Made by a program: the position numbers and the translations under genes. Positions 50,850 through 60,600 of a stretch of DNA of 64,000 nt are shown one piece after another. Positions within the stretch are counted from its first letter, which is position 1; each line of letters opens with the position of its first letter. The notes under the pieces are model-generated. The model had not been told where the DNA came from, made no database searches, and saw only the letters and a program-made list of their open reading frames with translations. The DNA comes from GWE2-40-63 sp041664345 (GTDB lineage: Bacteria > Bacteroidota > Bacteroidia > Bacteroidales > SZUA-534): NCBI GenBank assembly GCA_041664345.1, contig JBAYKX010000014.1:1-64000 (forward strand), given 5' to 3'.

Positions 50850-52892
50850 TTAATTATTAATTATCAGCCGTTTAGTACGTTGCATTTCATTATTGATAAC
50901 ACTCAAAAAATATACACCTGTGTTAATCAATGGTTGATCAAAGGTTAGTTCCTTTATATTTGAACCGGCTATCCCTTCAAATTGTTGGGAATATATTTCA
51001 CAACCATAGATATTATATAATTTTATGGTTGTTTTCCCACTTTTTTGCATCGTGAAATTAATGGTCAAATTATTTTTCATAGGATTTGGATATACACTCA
51101 GGTTTCCCCGGTTGTGTTCCTCAATTCCAACAAGCGGTTCGCCTCCAATGTTAACATTGTCAATATAAAGGTAATTTCCCCCATTACTTTTAATCTGGAA
51201 TTTTACCCGTAAATGGTTGTTGTTTTTATAATTCTTAATATCAATTTTTTCCGTTCTCCATTGGGTTGCGCTTGGTTCAAATGAACTTGTTATATAGGTG
51301 CCCCCATTAGTAACTAATGATTTGCCACTTTTGATATACTTTACAATCCATTTTTTTCCACAATCCGGTGAAACAAAAACTTTTAATTCATCCATCGATT
51401 CACTATTCTTTTGGGCATAAGCCATATCAAAATAAATGTAATCGGGGTTTGCAACCGGGTTCAAGTTAATGTTACTGGTAATAACCGAATTGATAGTTCC
51501 CACTTCATTTGATTGGTTTTTAATTCTTAATGAAGTATTAACATTTGAAAACTTTTCCCAGTGGGCATTTCCTGCCTCCTCAAACTCCCAACTTTTGAAC
51601 AAGTCATTTACATAATTCGGAAAATCAGCTTCTTCCATGTCAATTACTGTTGGTGCAATTATTCCGGAAAGGGTATCAGGTACAAATATCAGGTTTTCAC
51701 GGGTAATGGTATTACTCCCCAAACCATTTACTACAGTAAGGCTTACCGGATAAAGTCCCGGCTGGTAATAGGTAATTTCAGGCGAGCTAACTGTTGATAC
51801 TGATGGCTCTCCACCTTCAAATGTCCAGTTCCATTCAGTAATTTCATCTCCACTTGAAAAATCAGTAAATTGATAGGAAGTACCCGGACAAATAGGGTAA
51901 ATATCCGATTCGATATCGGCAATGGGTGGGCAACCCGGATCAATATAATCGTTGCTTGTCCCTGTTTGGCTTAGGTTTTCGGGTGTCCACAAATATTTTC
52001 GTCCGCTAATTCCTGAATTTAAAGCAGCCCTCATTCTATCAACCTGGCCCTGAGTAAACATTGCTTCACAGGTTGAATAATCCATAAAATTCTGAACATT
52101 GGTTAAAAACCCGCAAGAAACCATACCTAAATTGCAATGCTGGTCAACTCCAATGGTGTTGGGTGTATCTTCCACATTATCGTCAATGCTGCAATTACTT
52201 TCTAAGCCAGGTTCGTTGGTACTTCCCCAAGGATGAGCCAGATTTAAATAATGCCCAACTTCATGACTCAAGACGTGCCCTGAAGAAACATACGTATAAA
52301 TGGATACTACCCCATCTAACGCAGGATCAACGCCAGGATAATGCGACCAGGCAGCTGCGTTCCCCTCAATGGAACTTACGGTCCAAATATTCAAGTAACT
52401 TTGAGGATCCCAGCTTTTTATTGTGTATTTCAATGTATTGGAGGCATTATAGGTGAGTTCTGTCTCATAATAAACCACACCTGAGGTACAGGTTCCATCG
52501 GGAGTCAATTTTGCTAACCGGAATTCAATACTCGGATTTCCGATGATTGGTATAAAATCGTTCACAACGCTATTCAATTCCGTATTGTCAGCCCGATAAT
52601 CAACATTCATTTGATCAATCCCCCATTGAATCTTTTCAATTGATATTTTTTCGCTACCATACTGGTGTAACACATGAAACACTACCGGTATTATAAGTGT
52701 GTCTGTACTCTGGTACTTACTTTTAATAAAATCTTGGGTAAAGGCCTCCAGTTCTACCCTTCTTTTCAAAATTTCAGGGTTTCGGACCACTTCAATGGAA
52801 TCAAAATAATTTATAGCACATTTATGAATAGGTTGAGCTTTTAATCCAAACACTATGGATAAAATAAATAAAAGTAAAATGTTCTTTTTCAT
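50850..52892 (-). CDS. secreted M43-family zinc metalloprotease with PKD and T9SS domains
   Basis: The protein has 680 residues. The signal peptide ends LKAQ. After a pro-region, the pappalysin-like (M43B) metzincin domain covers about residues 60-295, with the zinc site HEVGHYLNLAH (first His at residue 210), the CEAMFTQGQ Met-turn region and paired Cys residues. A PKD domain follows (about 325-410; GDEITEWNWTFEGGEPS, YQPGLYPVSLTVVN). Next is a beta-sandwich module (about 430-590), then a type A T9SS domain (YPNPMKNNLTINF, GVYFLSVINN, KRLIINN). It would be secreted through T9SS and degrade extracellular protein. It stands alone between terminators. A tie to the nearby serpin is possible but unproven. 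Confidence 0.92.
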   Translation of the reverse strand: MKKNILLLFILSIVFGLKAQPIHKCAINYFDSIEVVRNPEILKRRVELEAFTQDFIKSKYQSTDTLIIPVVFHVLHQYGSEKISIEKIQWGIDQMNVDYRADNTELNSVVNDFIPIIGNPSIEFRLAKLTPDGTCTSGVVYYETELTYNASNTLKYTIKSWDPQSYLNIWTVSSIEGNAAAWSHYPGVDPALDGVVSIYTYVSSGHVLSHEVGHYLNLAHPWGSTNEPGLESNCSIDDNVEDTPNTIGVDQHCNLGMVSCGFLTNVQNFMDYSTCEAMFTQGQVDRMRAALNSGISGRKYLWTPENLSQTGTSNDYIDPGCPPIADIESDIYPICPGTSYQFTDFSSGDEITEWNWTFEGGEPSVSTVSSPEITYYQPGLYPVSLTVVNGLGSNTITRENLIFVPDTLSGIIAPTVIDMEEADFPNYVNDLFKSWEFEEAGNAHWEKFSNVNTSLRIKNQSNEVGTINSVITSNINLNPVANPDYIYFDMAYAQKNSESMDELKVFVSPDCGKKWIVKYIKSGKSLVTNGGTYITSSFEPSATQWRTEKIDIKNYKNNNHLRVKFQIKSNGGNYLYIDNVNIGGEPLVGIEEHNRGNLSVYPNPMKNNLTINFTMQKSGKTTIKLYNIYGCEIYSQQFEGIAGSNIKELTFDQPLINTGVYFLSVINNEMQRTKRLIINN

Positions 52893-53003
52893 TAGTAGTA
52901 ATTTTTAGTTCGTTGAATATATTTTTGATTATAAAAAATAGCGCCTCAAGCTAATTAGTGTCAATAAGAAAACTCTAATAATCAATAATCAAAAAAGAAT
53001 CCC

Positions 53004-54602
53004 TCAAAGTTCCGAAATATTGTTCATACTTTGGGGTTCATTCTTTGGTGGATAATCAATATTATAATGAAGTCCTAAGCTTTCTTTCCGATTCTGCGCC
53101 CCTTTAATAATTAAATATGCCACATTTATTAAATTCCGAAGTTCACACAACGGTTGCGATAAGGTTGATTTTTTATATAACTCGTCCGTTTCTTCGAATA
53201 TAATTTTAAGCCTTTTCATTGCCCGCTCTAACCTGAGATTTGAGCGTACAATTCCCACATAATTACTCATAATCATCTGAGTTTCTTTATAATTTTGTGT
53301 AATCAATACCATCTCCTCTGGCATGGTAGTACCTTCAAAATTCCATTCAGGAATCTCCTTGCAAATTGTTTGATTTTTAAAACATTCAATGGCATGCATG
53401 GCCGCACGGTGCGAAAAAACAACTGCCTCGCTCAAAGAATTGGAAGCCAAACGGTTTGCGCCATGCAAACCAGTTGATGCAACCTCGCCGGATGCATAAA
53501 GGTGCTTGATGTGCGATTCACCATTCAAATCAACTTTTACTCCTCCACACTGATAATGAGCCGCTGGTACAACAGGAATAAGATCCGTGGCAATGTCAAT
53601 CCCCAATGAAAGGCATTTGGCTGAAATATTTGGAAAATGATCTTTCAAGGAGGCACCATCTAAATGCCGGCAATCAAGATAAACAAAATCATCCCCATAA
53701 AATTTTAATTCGTTGTCAATAGCTCTCGATACAATATCTCTAGGAGCCAAAGCTCCTCTCCTATCGTATTTTTGCATAAATTCTTTGCCTTGTCGGTTTC
53801 TCAAAATAGCTCCAAACCCCCTCATTGCTTCTGTAATTAAATAGGATGGCTTCTCAGTTGGATTATATAATGAAGTAGGGTGAAATTGAACAAATTCAAT
53901 ATTTTCAACAATTCCTTTAGCCCTATAAACCATGGCAACACCATCACCTGTAGCAATTTCAGGATTTGTGGTTGTTTGATATAGATTTCCGGTTCCACCG
54001 GTAGCAATCATGGTTTTTTTTGCTAAAAAGGTCTCAACCAACCCTTTTTCCATGTTTAGTACGTAAGCACCATAACATTCAATATTAGTGTTGCTTCTAT
54101 GTACTGTCTTCCCCAGATGATGCTGAGTTAATAATTCTACCGAAAAATAATTTTCAAAAATAGTTATGTTTGGATGTGTTTTGACAAAATCGATAAGTGC
54201 CCTTTGAATCTCCCATCCGGTGTTATCTTTATGATGAAGAATCCTTTTTTCAGAATGTCCCCCTTCGCGTGCTAAGTCATACTGACCTGATTTGTTTTTA
54301 TCGAATTGAGTTCCCCAGTCAATAAGTTCCTGTATCCTTTGGGGAGCTTCTTCCACAACAATGCGCACTACTTCTTTATTTGAAAACCGGTCGCCGGCTA
54401 TATAGGTGTCTTCAATATGTTTTTCAAAATTATCAGGTAGGTAAGTTACTGCAGCAATTCCACCTTGTGCCAAGGCTGTATTGGTATCAGCTAATTTTGA
54501 TTTGGTTACAATAGCAACTGTTCCAAATTCAGCCACCTTAATGGCAAACGATAACCCAGCAACCCCAGATCCTACCACTAAAAAATCAAATTCCCTTTTC
54601 AC
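53004..54602 (-). CDS. nadB: L-aspartate oxidase
   Basis: NadB oxidises L-aspartate to iminoaspartate with FAD, the first step of de novo NAD synthesis (in anaerobes fumarate can be the acceptor). The 532-residue protein is full length. It begins FDFLVVGSGVAGLSFAI (FAD-binding GxGxxG), with the family motifs ALAQGGIAAV, EGGHSEKRILHHKDNTG, FVQFHPTSLY, RGFGAILRN, YDRRGALAPRDIVSRAI, the active-site segment GGVKVDLNG and the FAD-binding end LHGANRLASNSLSEAVVF. It starts with GTG at 54602, and GTGA overlaps the stop of the upstream dinD gene, so the two are translationally coupled. nadA and nadC are not in the window. Confidence 0.95.
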   Translation of the reverse strand: MKREFDFLVVGSGVAGLSFAIKVAEFGTVAIVTKSKLADTNTALAQGGIAAVTYLPDNFEKHIEDTYIAGDRFSNKEVVRIVVEEAPQRIQELIDWGTQFDKNKSGQYDLAREGGHSEKRILHHKDNTGWEIQRALIDFVKTHPNITIFENYFSVELLTQHHLGKTVHRSNTNIECYGAYVLNMEKGLVETFLAKKTMIATGGTGNLYQTTTNPEIATGDGVAMVYRAKGIVENIEFVQFHPTSLYNPTEKPSYLITEAMRGFGAILRNRQGKEFMQKYDRRGALAPRDIVSRAIDNELKFYGDDFVYLDCRHLDGASLKDHFPNISAKCLSLGIDIATDLIPVVPAAHYQCGGVKVDLNGESHIKHLYASGEVASTGLHGANRLASNSLSEAVVFSHRAAMHAIECFKNQTICKEIPEWNFEGTTMPEEMVLITQNYKETQMIMSNYVGIVRSNLRLERAMKRLKIIFEETDELYKKSTLSQPLCELRNLINVAYLIIKGAQNRKESLGLHYNIDYPPKNEPQSMNNISEL

Positions 54603-55441
54603 CGATTCCTTTTCTTTTTATTATCCTTCAAAAGTTTTTTCTCATCTCCATCAAGTTTCCTTTGTAATTTCTTCACATCTTCAGCAGGAGGAAGATTTTC
54701 TGGTACAATACCTCTTTGAGTGAGCATATTTCTAACTGCTAAATTATTATCAATATGTTCTCCTTCAATTTTTGATTGACCTTTTAAATCTTTACTTTGT
54801 ACATTAAGTCCAGTCATTTCGGCAGCTAAATCTTTAGCTTTTATACTGATCGTAGGAAGAAAATCAGCGACTGGACGGCTATCAGGCACTCCCATTTTGC
54901 GTTTTAGCATTTGAGTATTTAACCTAAATAGAGCTTGATCGCCTTTGCTTCTAATTATCGCAAATCCTTGACTGTCAACCCCGCGTTCATATAGAATTCC
55001 CGAAAGTTGTTTTTCCGTTTGACTCAACTTTACACGAGCTTTTACACGTTCAAATTCTAATAATCGTTGCTCAACCATTTCAGCCCTACGGGTTTGCACT
55101 GCAAAATAATTTTGTGCAAAAGCAATTTCTTCTTTTCGGCTATCACCATTTTGAGCAATCAGATAGCAGGCATATCTTGTTAGAAGAATATCATCTATTT
55201 CTTTTTCAGCACCTTTTGGCATAGGTATCGTTTTCCTGATGTCAGGAAAATGATAATCCTCTTCTTCTCCGGCATTATTACATGCGTCTTTAGCTTTTTG
55301 GACTACTTTCTCAAAGTTCTCCCATTTGCTGTATCCTAATAAATTTTGCAATTCCCTTGCACTCCAACATTCCACACCCCCAAGCTCTGAGGCTGCGGCT
55401 TCAAATTTGGAAAATAAATTCTTAATTTCGTCAGACTTCAT
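54599..55441 (-). CDS. dinD: DinD-like protein (BRO-type N-terminal domain)
   Basis: The protein has 280 residues and closely follows the DNA-damage-inducible protein D pattern. The N-terminal half is a BRO/AntA-like domain (WSARELQNLLGYSKWENFEKVV, then DIRKTIPMPKGAEKEIDDILLTRYACYLIAQNGD, shown here only as family landmarks). The second half carries the landmarks FAVQTRRAEMVEQRL, ILYERGVDSQGFA, RSKGDQALF and KMGVPDSRPVADFLP, and a charged, lysine-rich tail. In E. coli DinD is LexA-regulated and has been linked to RecA inhibition. Here no LexA box could be confirmed upstream. It forms an unusual two-gene unit with nadB by a 4-base overlap. Confidence 0.88.
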   Translation of the reverse strand: MKSDEIKNLFSKFEAAASELGGVECWSARELQNLLGYSKWENFEKVVQKAKDACNNAGEEEDYHFPDIRKTIPMPKGAEKEIDDILLTRYACYLIAQNGDSRKEEIAFAQNYFAVQTRRAEMVEQRLLEFERVKARVKLSQTEKQLSGILYERGVDSQGFAIIRSKGDQALFRLNTQMLKRKMGVPDSRPVADFLPTISIKAKDLAAEMTGLNVQSKDLKGQSKIEGEHIDNNLAVRNMLTQRGIVPENLPPAEDVKKLQRKLDGDEKKLLKDNKKKRNR

Positions 55442-55780
55442 GTGGTTTTATTTTAAAGCCAAAATTTATTATTTTCTATTTGAATGATGCATAAAAATAA
55501 TCAATATCCCTATTGTTTTGCTTCGAATCGTCCGCGGTGTCAGTTTTTTACACTTGACAATCACAATCATATATTTTGGTTCAAAATCAATCCATTCCTT
55601 ACCCAAAAACTATGCAAAGGTAACTAATTATTCATTCTCCTATTCCAATAATCTAAATTTGACTTACCCTTCAACTATCGAAATTGAATGGTTCGTCATT
55701 TTTTAATGTTGCCATGAAATAAATTTTTAAATAGCCAACAATTCTTATATTTTTGGCAATTGTTTATTAAATAACCAGAT
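55442..55780. other. divergent spacer between dinD and glyS
   Basis: About 340 AT-rich bases hold the promoters of both divergent genes. I see no repeat, hairpin or gene; a 62-codon open frame at 55518 has no protein-like features. Confidence 0.5.
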
Positions 55781-57334
55781 ATGGCTCAAGAGGATTTATT
55801 AAAAAAAATTATTGCCCATTCCAAAGAATATGGGTTCATTTTTCAATCGAGTGAGATTTACGATGGATTAAGTGCAGTATATGACTACGGACAATACGGT
55901 GCTGAACTTAAAAATAACATTAAAAAGTATTGGTGGGATTCCATGGTTCGCCTTCACGAGAACATTGTGGGAATTGATTCTGCCATATTTATGCATCCAA
56001 CGGTTTGGAAAGCATCGGGTCATGTGGGAGCCTTCAACGATCCTTTAATTGATAACAAAGATTCAAAAAAAAGATACCGCGCCGATGTGCTTATTGAAGA
56101 GCATTTGGCTAAAATTGAAGCAAAAATTGATAAGGAAATTGAAAAAGCAATTGAAAAGTTTGGAGCTTCCTTTGATGAACCTCAATTCAGGGCCACAAAC
56201 CAACGGGTTATTGCCAATCAAGAAAAAATTGATGCCATAAAAAAACGATTTGTGGCTGCTCTTGAAGCCGATAACCTAGTTGAACTAAAAAATATTATTG
56301 AAGATTGTGAGATTGTTTGTCCCATTTCCGGATCAAAGAATTGGACCGATGTACGCCAATTTAACCTGATGTTTGAAACCAAACTAGGTTCGGTGACCGA
56401 TGAGGCAAATATAATCTATCTGAGACCGGAAACCGCTCAGGGAATTTTTGTTAATTATTTGAATGTTCAGAAAAGTGGACGGATGAAAATACCGTTTGGG
56501 ATTGCCCAAATTGGGAAAGCATTTCGAAATGAAATTGTTGCCCGTCAATTTATTTTCCGTATGCGCGAATTCGAACAAATGGAAATGCAGTTTTTTGTTC
56601 GCCCCGGTGAGGAAATAGCCTGGTTCGAGTCGTGGAAAGCAACCCGAATAAAATGGCACAATGCCCTTGGATTTGATCCTAAAAAATACCGCTTTCACAA
56701 TCACGATAAATTAGCCCATTATGCCAATGCCGCGGTGGATATTGAATTCGAATTCCCCATGGGATTCAAAGAGTTGGAAGGCATTCACTCCCGTACTGAT
56801 TTCGATTTGAGCCAACATCAAAAATTCAGCGGTAAAAAAATGCAATACTTCGACCCGGAATTAAATGAAAACTATGTTCCTTTTGTAATTGAAACATCAA
56901 TTGGTCTTGATCGCATGTTTCTTTCCATTTTATCAAATGCTTACCACGAAGAAACAATACAACAAGAAGACGGAAAAACCGATCAGCGCATCGTTTTGCG
57001 TATTCCCCCTGAATTAGCACCAGTAAAACTTGCCATTTTACCGCTTATGAAAAAAGATGGCCTTCCTGAAAAAGCAACCCAAATTTTAGATGAACTAAAA
57101 TATGAAGTGAATTGCATTTATGAGGAAAAGGATTCTATCGGCAAACGGTACAGAAGACAAGATGCGATTGGAACCCCTTATTGTATCACGGTTGATCATG
57201 AAACCTTGCAAAACAATACGGTAACTATCAGAAACAGAGACACCATGGAACAGGAAAGAATCCCTGTTGAAAAAGTAAAACAGATAGTAATTGAAAGAAC
57301 CAGCATGACCAATTTGCTTAAAAAAGTGAACTAA
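55781..57334 (+). CDS. glyS: glycyl-tRNA synthetase (homodimeric type)
   Basis: This 517-residue enzyme charges tRNA-Gly with glycine in the cytoplasm. It is of the single-chain alpha2 type, found in Bacteroidota and in eukaryotes and archaea, not the alpha2beta2 type. Visible parts are GFIFQSSEIYDGLSAVYDYG at the start (motif 1 region), RPETAQGIFVNYLNV, motif 2 FRNEIVARQFIFRMREFEQMEM (landmarks only), motif 3 ETSIGLDRMFL and the anticodon-binding domain (LAPVKLAILPLMKK, YRRQDAIGTPYCITVD). A hairpin terminator follows at 57344. Confidence 0.96.
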   Translation: MAQEDLLKKIIAHSKEYGFIFQSSEIYDGLSAVYDYGQYGAELKNNIKKYWWDSMVRLHENIVGIDSAIFMHPTVWKASGHVGAFNDPLIDNKDSKKRYRADVLIEEHLAKIEAKIDKEIEKAIEKFGASFDEPQFRATNQRVIANQEKIDAIKKRFVAALEADNLVELKNIIEDCEIVCPISGSKNWTDVRQFNLMFETKLGSVTDEANIIYLRPETAQGIFVNYLNVQKSGRMKIPFGIAQIGKAFRNEIVARQFIFRMREFEQMEMQFFVRPGEEIAWFESWKATRIKWHNALGFDPKKYRFHNHDKLAHYANAAVDIEFEFPMGFKELEGIHSRTDFDLSQHQKFSGKKMQYFDPELNENYVPFVIETSIGLDRMFLSILSNAYHEETIQQEDGKTDQRIVLRIPPELAPVKLAILPLMKKDGLPEKATQILDELKYEVNCIYEEKDSIGKRYRRQDAIGTPYCITVDHETLQNNTVTIRNRDTMEQERIPVEKVKQIVIERTSMTNLLKKVN

Positions 57335-57343
57335 TATTTTCAG

Positions 57344-57385
57344 TGCAATTAAGTCTCAAAAACGAGGTCTTAATTGCATTATTTT
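57344..57385 (+). terminator. terminator of glyS
   Basis: TGCAATTAAG and CTTAATTGCA form a 10-bp stem with a 15-base loop and are followed by TTATTTTATATTTTT. Confidence 0.8.
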
Positions 57386-57421
57386 ATATTTTTACTGCTT
57401 AGCCAAATCAAATTAAATACT

Positions 57422-58315
57422 ATGAAAATCATATTCGCAACAGTATTCCTATTTGTTATTTATATAGGATCAACATTTTCGCAAAATCAGCCAATAAGCA
57501 AACCAGAAAAAGGGTATCGTTTTCAATACCGGATTAAAGGACCTGAATTTAAAAAGAGCGAAGTGCTTGAGTTAATGGTTGATGAATATGGCAATTATTT
57601 AGTGGCAACATTCAGAGGCGAAAAATCTTCTTATGTTTATTTAATAGTTTATAACCTGTATAGTTGGGACGAAAAATATAAAATTAAACTCGACGATAAC
57701 CGATGTGAACTTTACAACAGTAGTTTTGATGAATCCGGAGAGTTTTTTTATGTTAATTATGACATATATCGGAATATGTTTAAAAAAATCAACCTTAAAA
57801 CAGGCGAAATAACTAAAGTCGATTGTTCTGAGACACCCAAAGGATGTAATAAAATTGAATCCCAATTTTATAAGTTGGATGCCTATACAATTGGAGATAA
57901 TTACTACATCTACCGGGATGAACAATTTGAAAACTACATTAAAGTATTGGTTAAAAAAGAAATGTATATACCTAAAGGTGATGAAGAAAAAACATCATCG
58001 AATTATGGGTTAAAAAATGCCTTGAATTTTGATCCGAAAAATGGAGGCGTTATTCAAATTACTCCTGCGGAATTGCGCGATTTAAAATCCGGGACTGAAA
58101 TTAATGTAAATGGGATTCCCATTTTTTACGATCCATTGGCAATTGACCAAGCTGGAAAGGTAATTCCTTATACTCCAGAAGAAGGAGCTCCTTTCAAAAT
58201 TAGGTTTACATTGAATGAACTAAACAAACTTGAAAAAAAAATAAGCTTTGTATATGACCATTTTGTTATCAAATTGGACTTAGATGCCTTAGAACAAGAA
58301 AAATTGAAGAATTAA
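57422..58315 (+). CDS. secreted protein of unknown function
   Basis: The ATG at 57422 (MKIIFATVFLFVIY) gives 297 residues with a signal peptide ending near TFSQ; the 16 codons before it lie in the terminator of glyS and are unlikely to be translated. The mature protein is rich in Lys, Asp, Tyr and beta-prone segments (VLELMVDEYGNYLVATF, YLIVYNLYSWDEKYKIKL), which suggest a propeller- or beta-sheet-type fold. No motif of a known family is recognised. It may form a pair with the small secreted protein 30 bases downstream. Confidence 0.65.
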   Translation: MKIIFATVFLFVIYIGSTFSQNQPISKPEKGYRFQYRIKGPEFKKSEVLELMVDEYGNYLVATFRGEKSSYVYLIVYNLYSWDEKYKIKLDDNRCELYNSSFDESGEFFYVNYDIYRNMFKKINLKTGEITKVDCSETPKGCNKIESQFYKLDAYTIGDNYYIYRDEQFENYIKVLVKKEMYIPKGDEEKTSSNYGLKNALNFDPKNGGVIQITPAELRDLKSGTEINVNGIPIFYDPLAIDQAGKVIPYTPEEGAPFKIRFTLNELNKLEKKISFVYDHFVIKLDLDALEQEKLKN

Positions 58316-58345
58316 AAAGCTAAATTATTTTACTATTTTTGATGC

Positions 58346-58786
58346 ATGCATCGCTTATTTTACATATCGGTATTCCTGCTTTTTTTTCTGCATACATTTA
58401 AAGATGCATCCGCACAATGTGATCAAGCATTTATTGACCAATGCGCCTCAAATAGTGAAGTAAAATACATCAAACATTTCAGAATCCGCTTTGCTGATTG
58501 TAAAGATCAAAAAAACCGTTCAGAAGGCCAATTCTCCATGATGCTTAATAAAGGCAATCACTATCGGTTTCTGGTTTGTAACGATGCCTCAAAACCGGGT
58601 TCTACCATTATTGAATTATCCAGTGATTTTGCCAATTTTGGAGGAAACTACAATGCCGCCGAAGATAAAGAATATAAAGCCTTTGACTTTGTTTGCAGCA
58701 AAACAGGTCCCTATTATCTCAAACTTTTTTTCAAAAATGGGGCAGAAGGATGCGGAGTATGCGTGGTATCCTTGGTAATGGAGTAG
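58346..58786 (+). CDS. small Cys-containing secreted protein of unknown function
   Basis: The protein has 146 residues with a clear signal peptide (LFYISVFLLFFLHTF, cleavage near ASAQ). The mature ~120 residues hold seven Cys (for example CDQAFIDQC near the start, GCGVC at the end), suggesting disulfide bonds outside the cytoplasm. A central segment (HYRFLVCNDASKPGSTIIEL, then YYLKLFFKNG) looks like a beta-sandwich such as small emp24/GOLD- or DUF-type domains. I do not recognise the family. It is probably co-transcribed with the gene at 57422. Confidence 0.65.
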   Translation: MHRLFYISVFLLFFLHTFKDASAQCDQAFIDQCASNSEVKYIKHFRIRFADCKDQKNRSEGQFSMMLNKGNHYRFLVCNDASKPGSTIIELSSDFANFGGNYNAAEDKEYKAFDFVCSKTGPYYLKLFFKNGAEGCGVCVVSLVME

Positions 58787-59067
58787 TTATAATGTCGTAT
58801 TTCTCTTCAAAAATTCTTATTCATAATCTACCTTACCTGTAAATCAAAATTGCCATAACTAACAAGAAATAGGTGCTAACTGATTAATTCTAGTTCCTTG
58901 CTGATTAGTTTTTCAACAATCTTAGTGTTACGTTTCAAAGCTTGTCCAAAGAATGTGTTATGTAAGAACACCAGACTCGCTGTCGGTAAATTATAATGAT
59001 AAATGAATTAACAATTACTTCAGAATAACCCTCCAGTTTTACAGGATAAATTAGTACATTTAAATTG

Positions 59068-59125
59068 CCCGGTCCTTTAGGGCGGGGAAGCTGATAATGG
59101 AGAGGATTCGGGCTTTAGCCCAAAC
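59068..59125. repeat. hairpin pair in a 650-bp gene-free spacer
   Basis: GCCCGGTCCTTTAGGGCGGG and TTCGGGCTTTAGCCCAAA are two neighbouring hairpins with flanks ACATTTAAA and CATTTCAAATGC. They recall the larger repeat at 6036 and 31885 (GC-rich hairpin with CATTTAA-like ends) but do not align with it over their length. The spacer 58787-59444 shows no gene. Confidence 0.5.
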
Positions 59126-59444
59126 ATTTCAAATGCAGAAATTTGTCCTGTTTTAAGTATAATTGAGTCCATTAAATTATACTTACCCCGAGGCAAATTT
59201 TCTTTAACCCATTTATATCCGGTTAGTTATGGGACTTCTTATTTAATTGCAACAAATTACTTTTGCTTAGCTCTATGTTGCTCTTGTTTTTCTGTTCGAA
59301 ACTTTACCAACAAACATAGGAGTGAGCTCAGTCGAACCCTACCTCCAGATTTGGGGTCACCCTCAATATCCTTGGTATCAATTAATTTTTCGCTTTGACA
59401 GGCTCATACAGGATTTATACCCGATTGATAATTGGTAAGGTGAG

Positions 59445-59479
59445 AAAAAAAAAAGTCACCCTACTTTTGGTGACTTTTG
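59445..59479 (-). terminator. terminator of the ftsX-queA operon
   Basis: On the minus strand AAAAGTCACC, loop AAAAGTAG and GGTGACTTTT are followed by a long T run. It lies 25 bases after queA. Confidence 0.85.
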
Positions 59480-59503
59480 TATCAAATTGTGCATTGAGCT
59501 TAC

Positions 59504-60553
59504 TTACAATATTAGCATGGCATCGCCATAAGTGCCAAAATTGTATTTTTCTTTTATGGCTTCACGATATGCTTCGTTAAGCAAATCGTATCCGGCAAAA
59601 GCAGAAACCATCATCAATAAGGTAGATAGTGGCAAATGAAAGTTGGACACCATGCGTGATGCTACACTAAACTCATAAGGTGGAAAAATAAATTTATTAG
59701 TCCATCCGTCGTAAGGTTTTAAATATCCATAAGTTGAGACCGAACTTTCCAACGTACGCATAACGGTGGTACCTACAGCACATACATGTTTCTTTTTATC
59801 TTTTGCTCCATTCACAATATCCACGGCACTATCGGTAATAATAATCTGCTCCGAGTCCATTTTATGTTTGGTAAGGTCTTCAACATCTACCGAACGAAAA
59901 TTTCCTAATCCTACATGGAGGGTAACTTCGGCAAAGTTTATTCCTTTAATTTCGCACCGTTTCAATAACTCACGACTGAAATGAAGTCCTGCCGTTGGCG
60001 CCGCAACAGCTCCTTCATGCTTGGCAAAAACTGTTTGATACCTATCTTTATCTTCCGGTGTTACATCACGTTTAATGAATTTAGGAAGTGGAGTTTCTCC
60101 CAAACCATATAAATTCTTTTTAAACTCTTCGTAAGGTCCATCGTAAAGAAACCTCAGAGTCCTGCCTCTGCTGGTAGTATTATCAATTACTTCAGCTACC
60201 ATTAAGTCGTCTTCGCCAAAGTAAAGTTTATTTCCAATACGTATTTTCCTGGCTGGATCAACCAAAACATCCCAAAGCCGTTGTTCTCTGTTTAATTCCC
60301 TAAGTAAAAAAACCTCTATTTTCGCCCCTGTTTTTTCTTTATTACCATACAAACGGGCCGGAAATACTTTGGTATTATTAAACACCATCACATCATCCTC
60401 GCTAAAATATTCAATGAAGTCCCTAAATACTCGATGGTCAATTTTTCCGGTATGCCTATCAACAACCATTAATCGCGATTCATCTCTGTTTACAGAGGGA
60501 TGCAAGGCTATCAGATTTTCTGGTAATTTAAAATTAAACTGAGATAATTTCAT
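59504..60553 (-). CDS. queA: S-adenosylmethionine:tRNA ribosyltransferase-isomerase
   Basis: QueA transfers and isomerises the ribosyl group of AdoMet onto 7-aminomethyl-7-deazaguanine in tRNA, giving epoxyqueuosine. The 349-residue protein has the family start LSQFNFKLPENLIALHP, DESRLMVVDR, VMVFNNTKVFPARL, and the strong signatures YQTVFAKHEGAVAAPTAGLHF and TLHVGLGNFRSVDVED, and ends FHLPLSTLLMMVSAFAGYD...YNFGTYGDAMLIL. It is the last gene of the operon, 47 bases after truB. Confidence 0.97.
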   Translation of the reverse strand: MKLSQFNFKLPENLIALHPSVNRDESRLMVVDRHTGKIDHRVFRDFIEYFSEDDVMVFNNTKVFPARLYGNKEKTGAKIEVFLLRELNREQRLWDVLVDPARKIRIGNKLYFGEDDLMVAEVIDNTTSRGRTLRFLYDGPYEEFKKNLYGLGETPLPKFIKRDVTPEDKDRYQTVFAKHEGAVAAPTAGLHFSRELLKRCEIKGINFAEVTLHVGLGNFRSVDVEDLTKHKMDSEQIIITDSAVDIVNGAKDKKKHVCAVGTTVMRTLESSVSTYGYLKPYDGWTNKFIFPPYEFSVASRMVSNFHLPLSTLLMMVSAFAGYDLLNEAYREAIKEKYNFGTYGDAMLIL

Positions 60554-60600
60554 ATACTTATTTTATGTTATATTTTCGAGGTCGGTTATACGTAACATTT

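Noticed and set aside
50850..52892. M43 protease as part of the PUL with the serpin as its inhibitor
   Set aside because: The protease lies beyond the HTCS, tRNA and terminators, and serpins normally inhibit serine or cysteine proteases, not metalloproteases.
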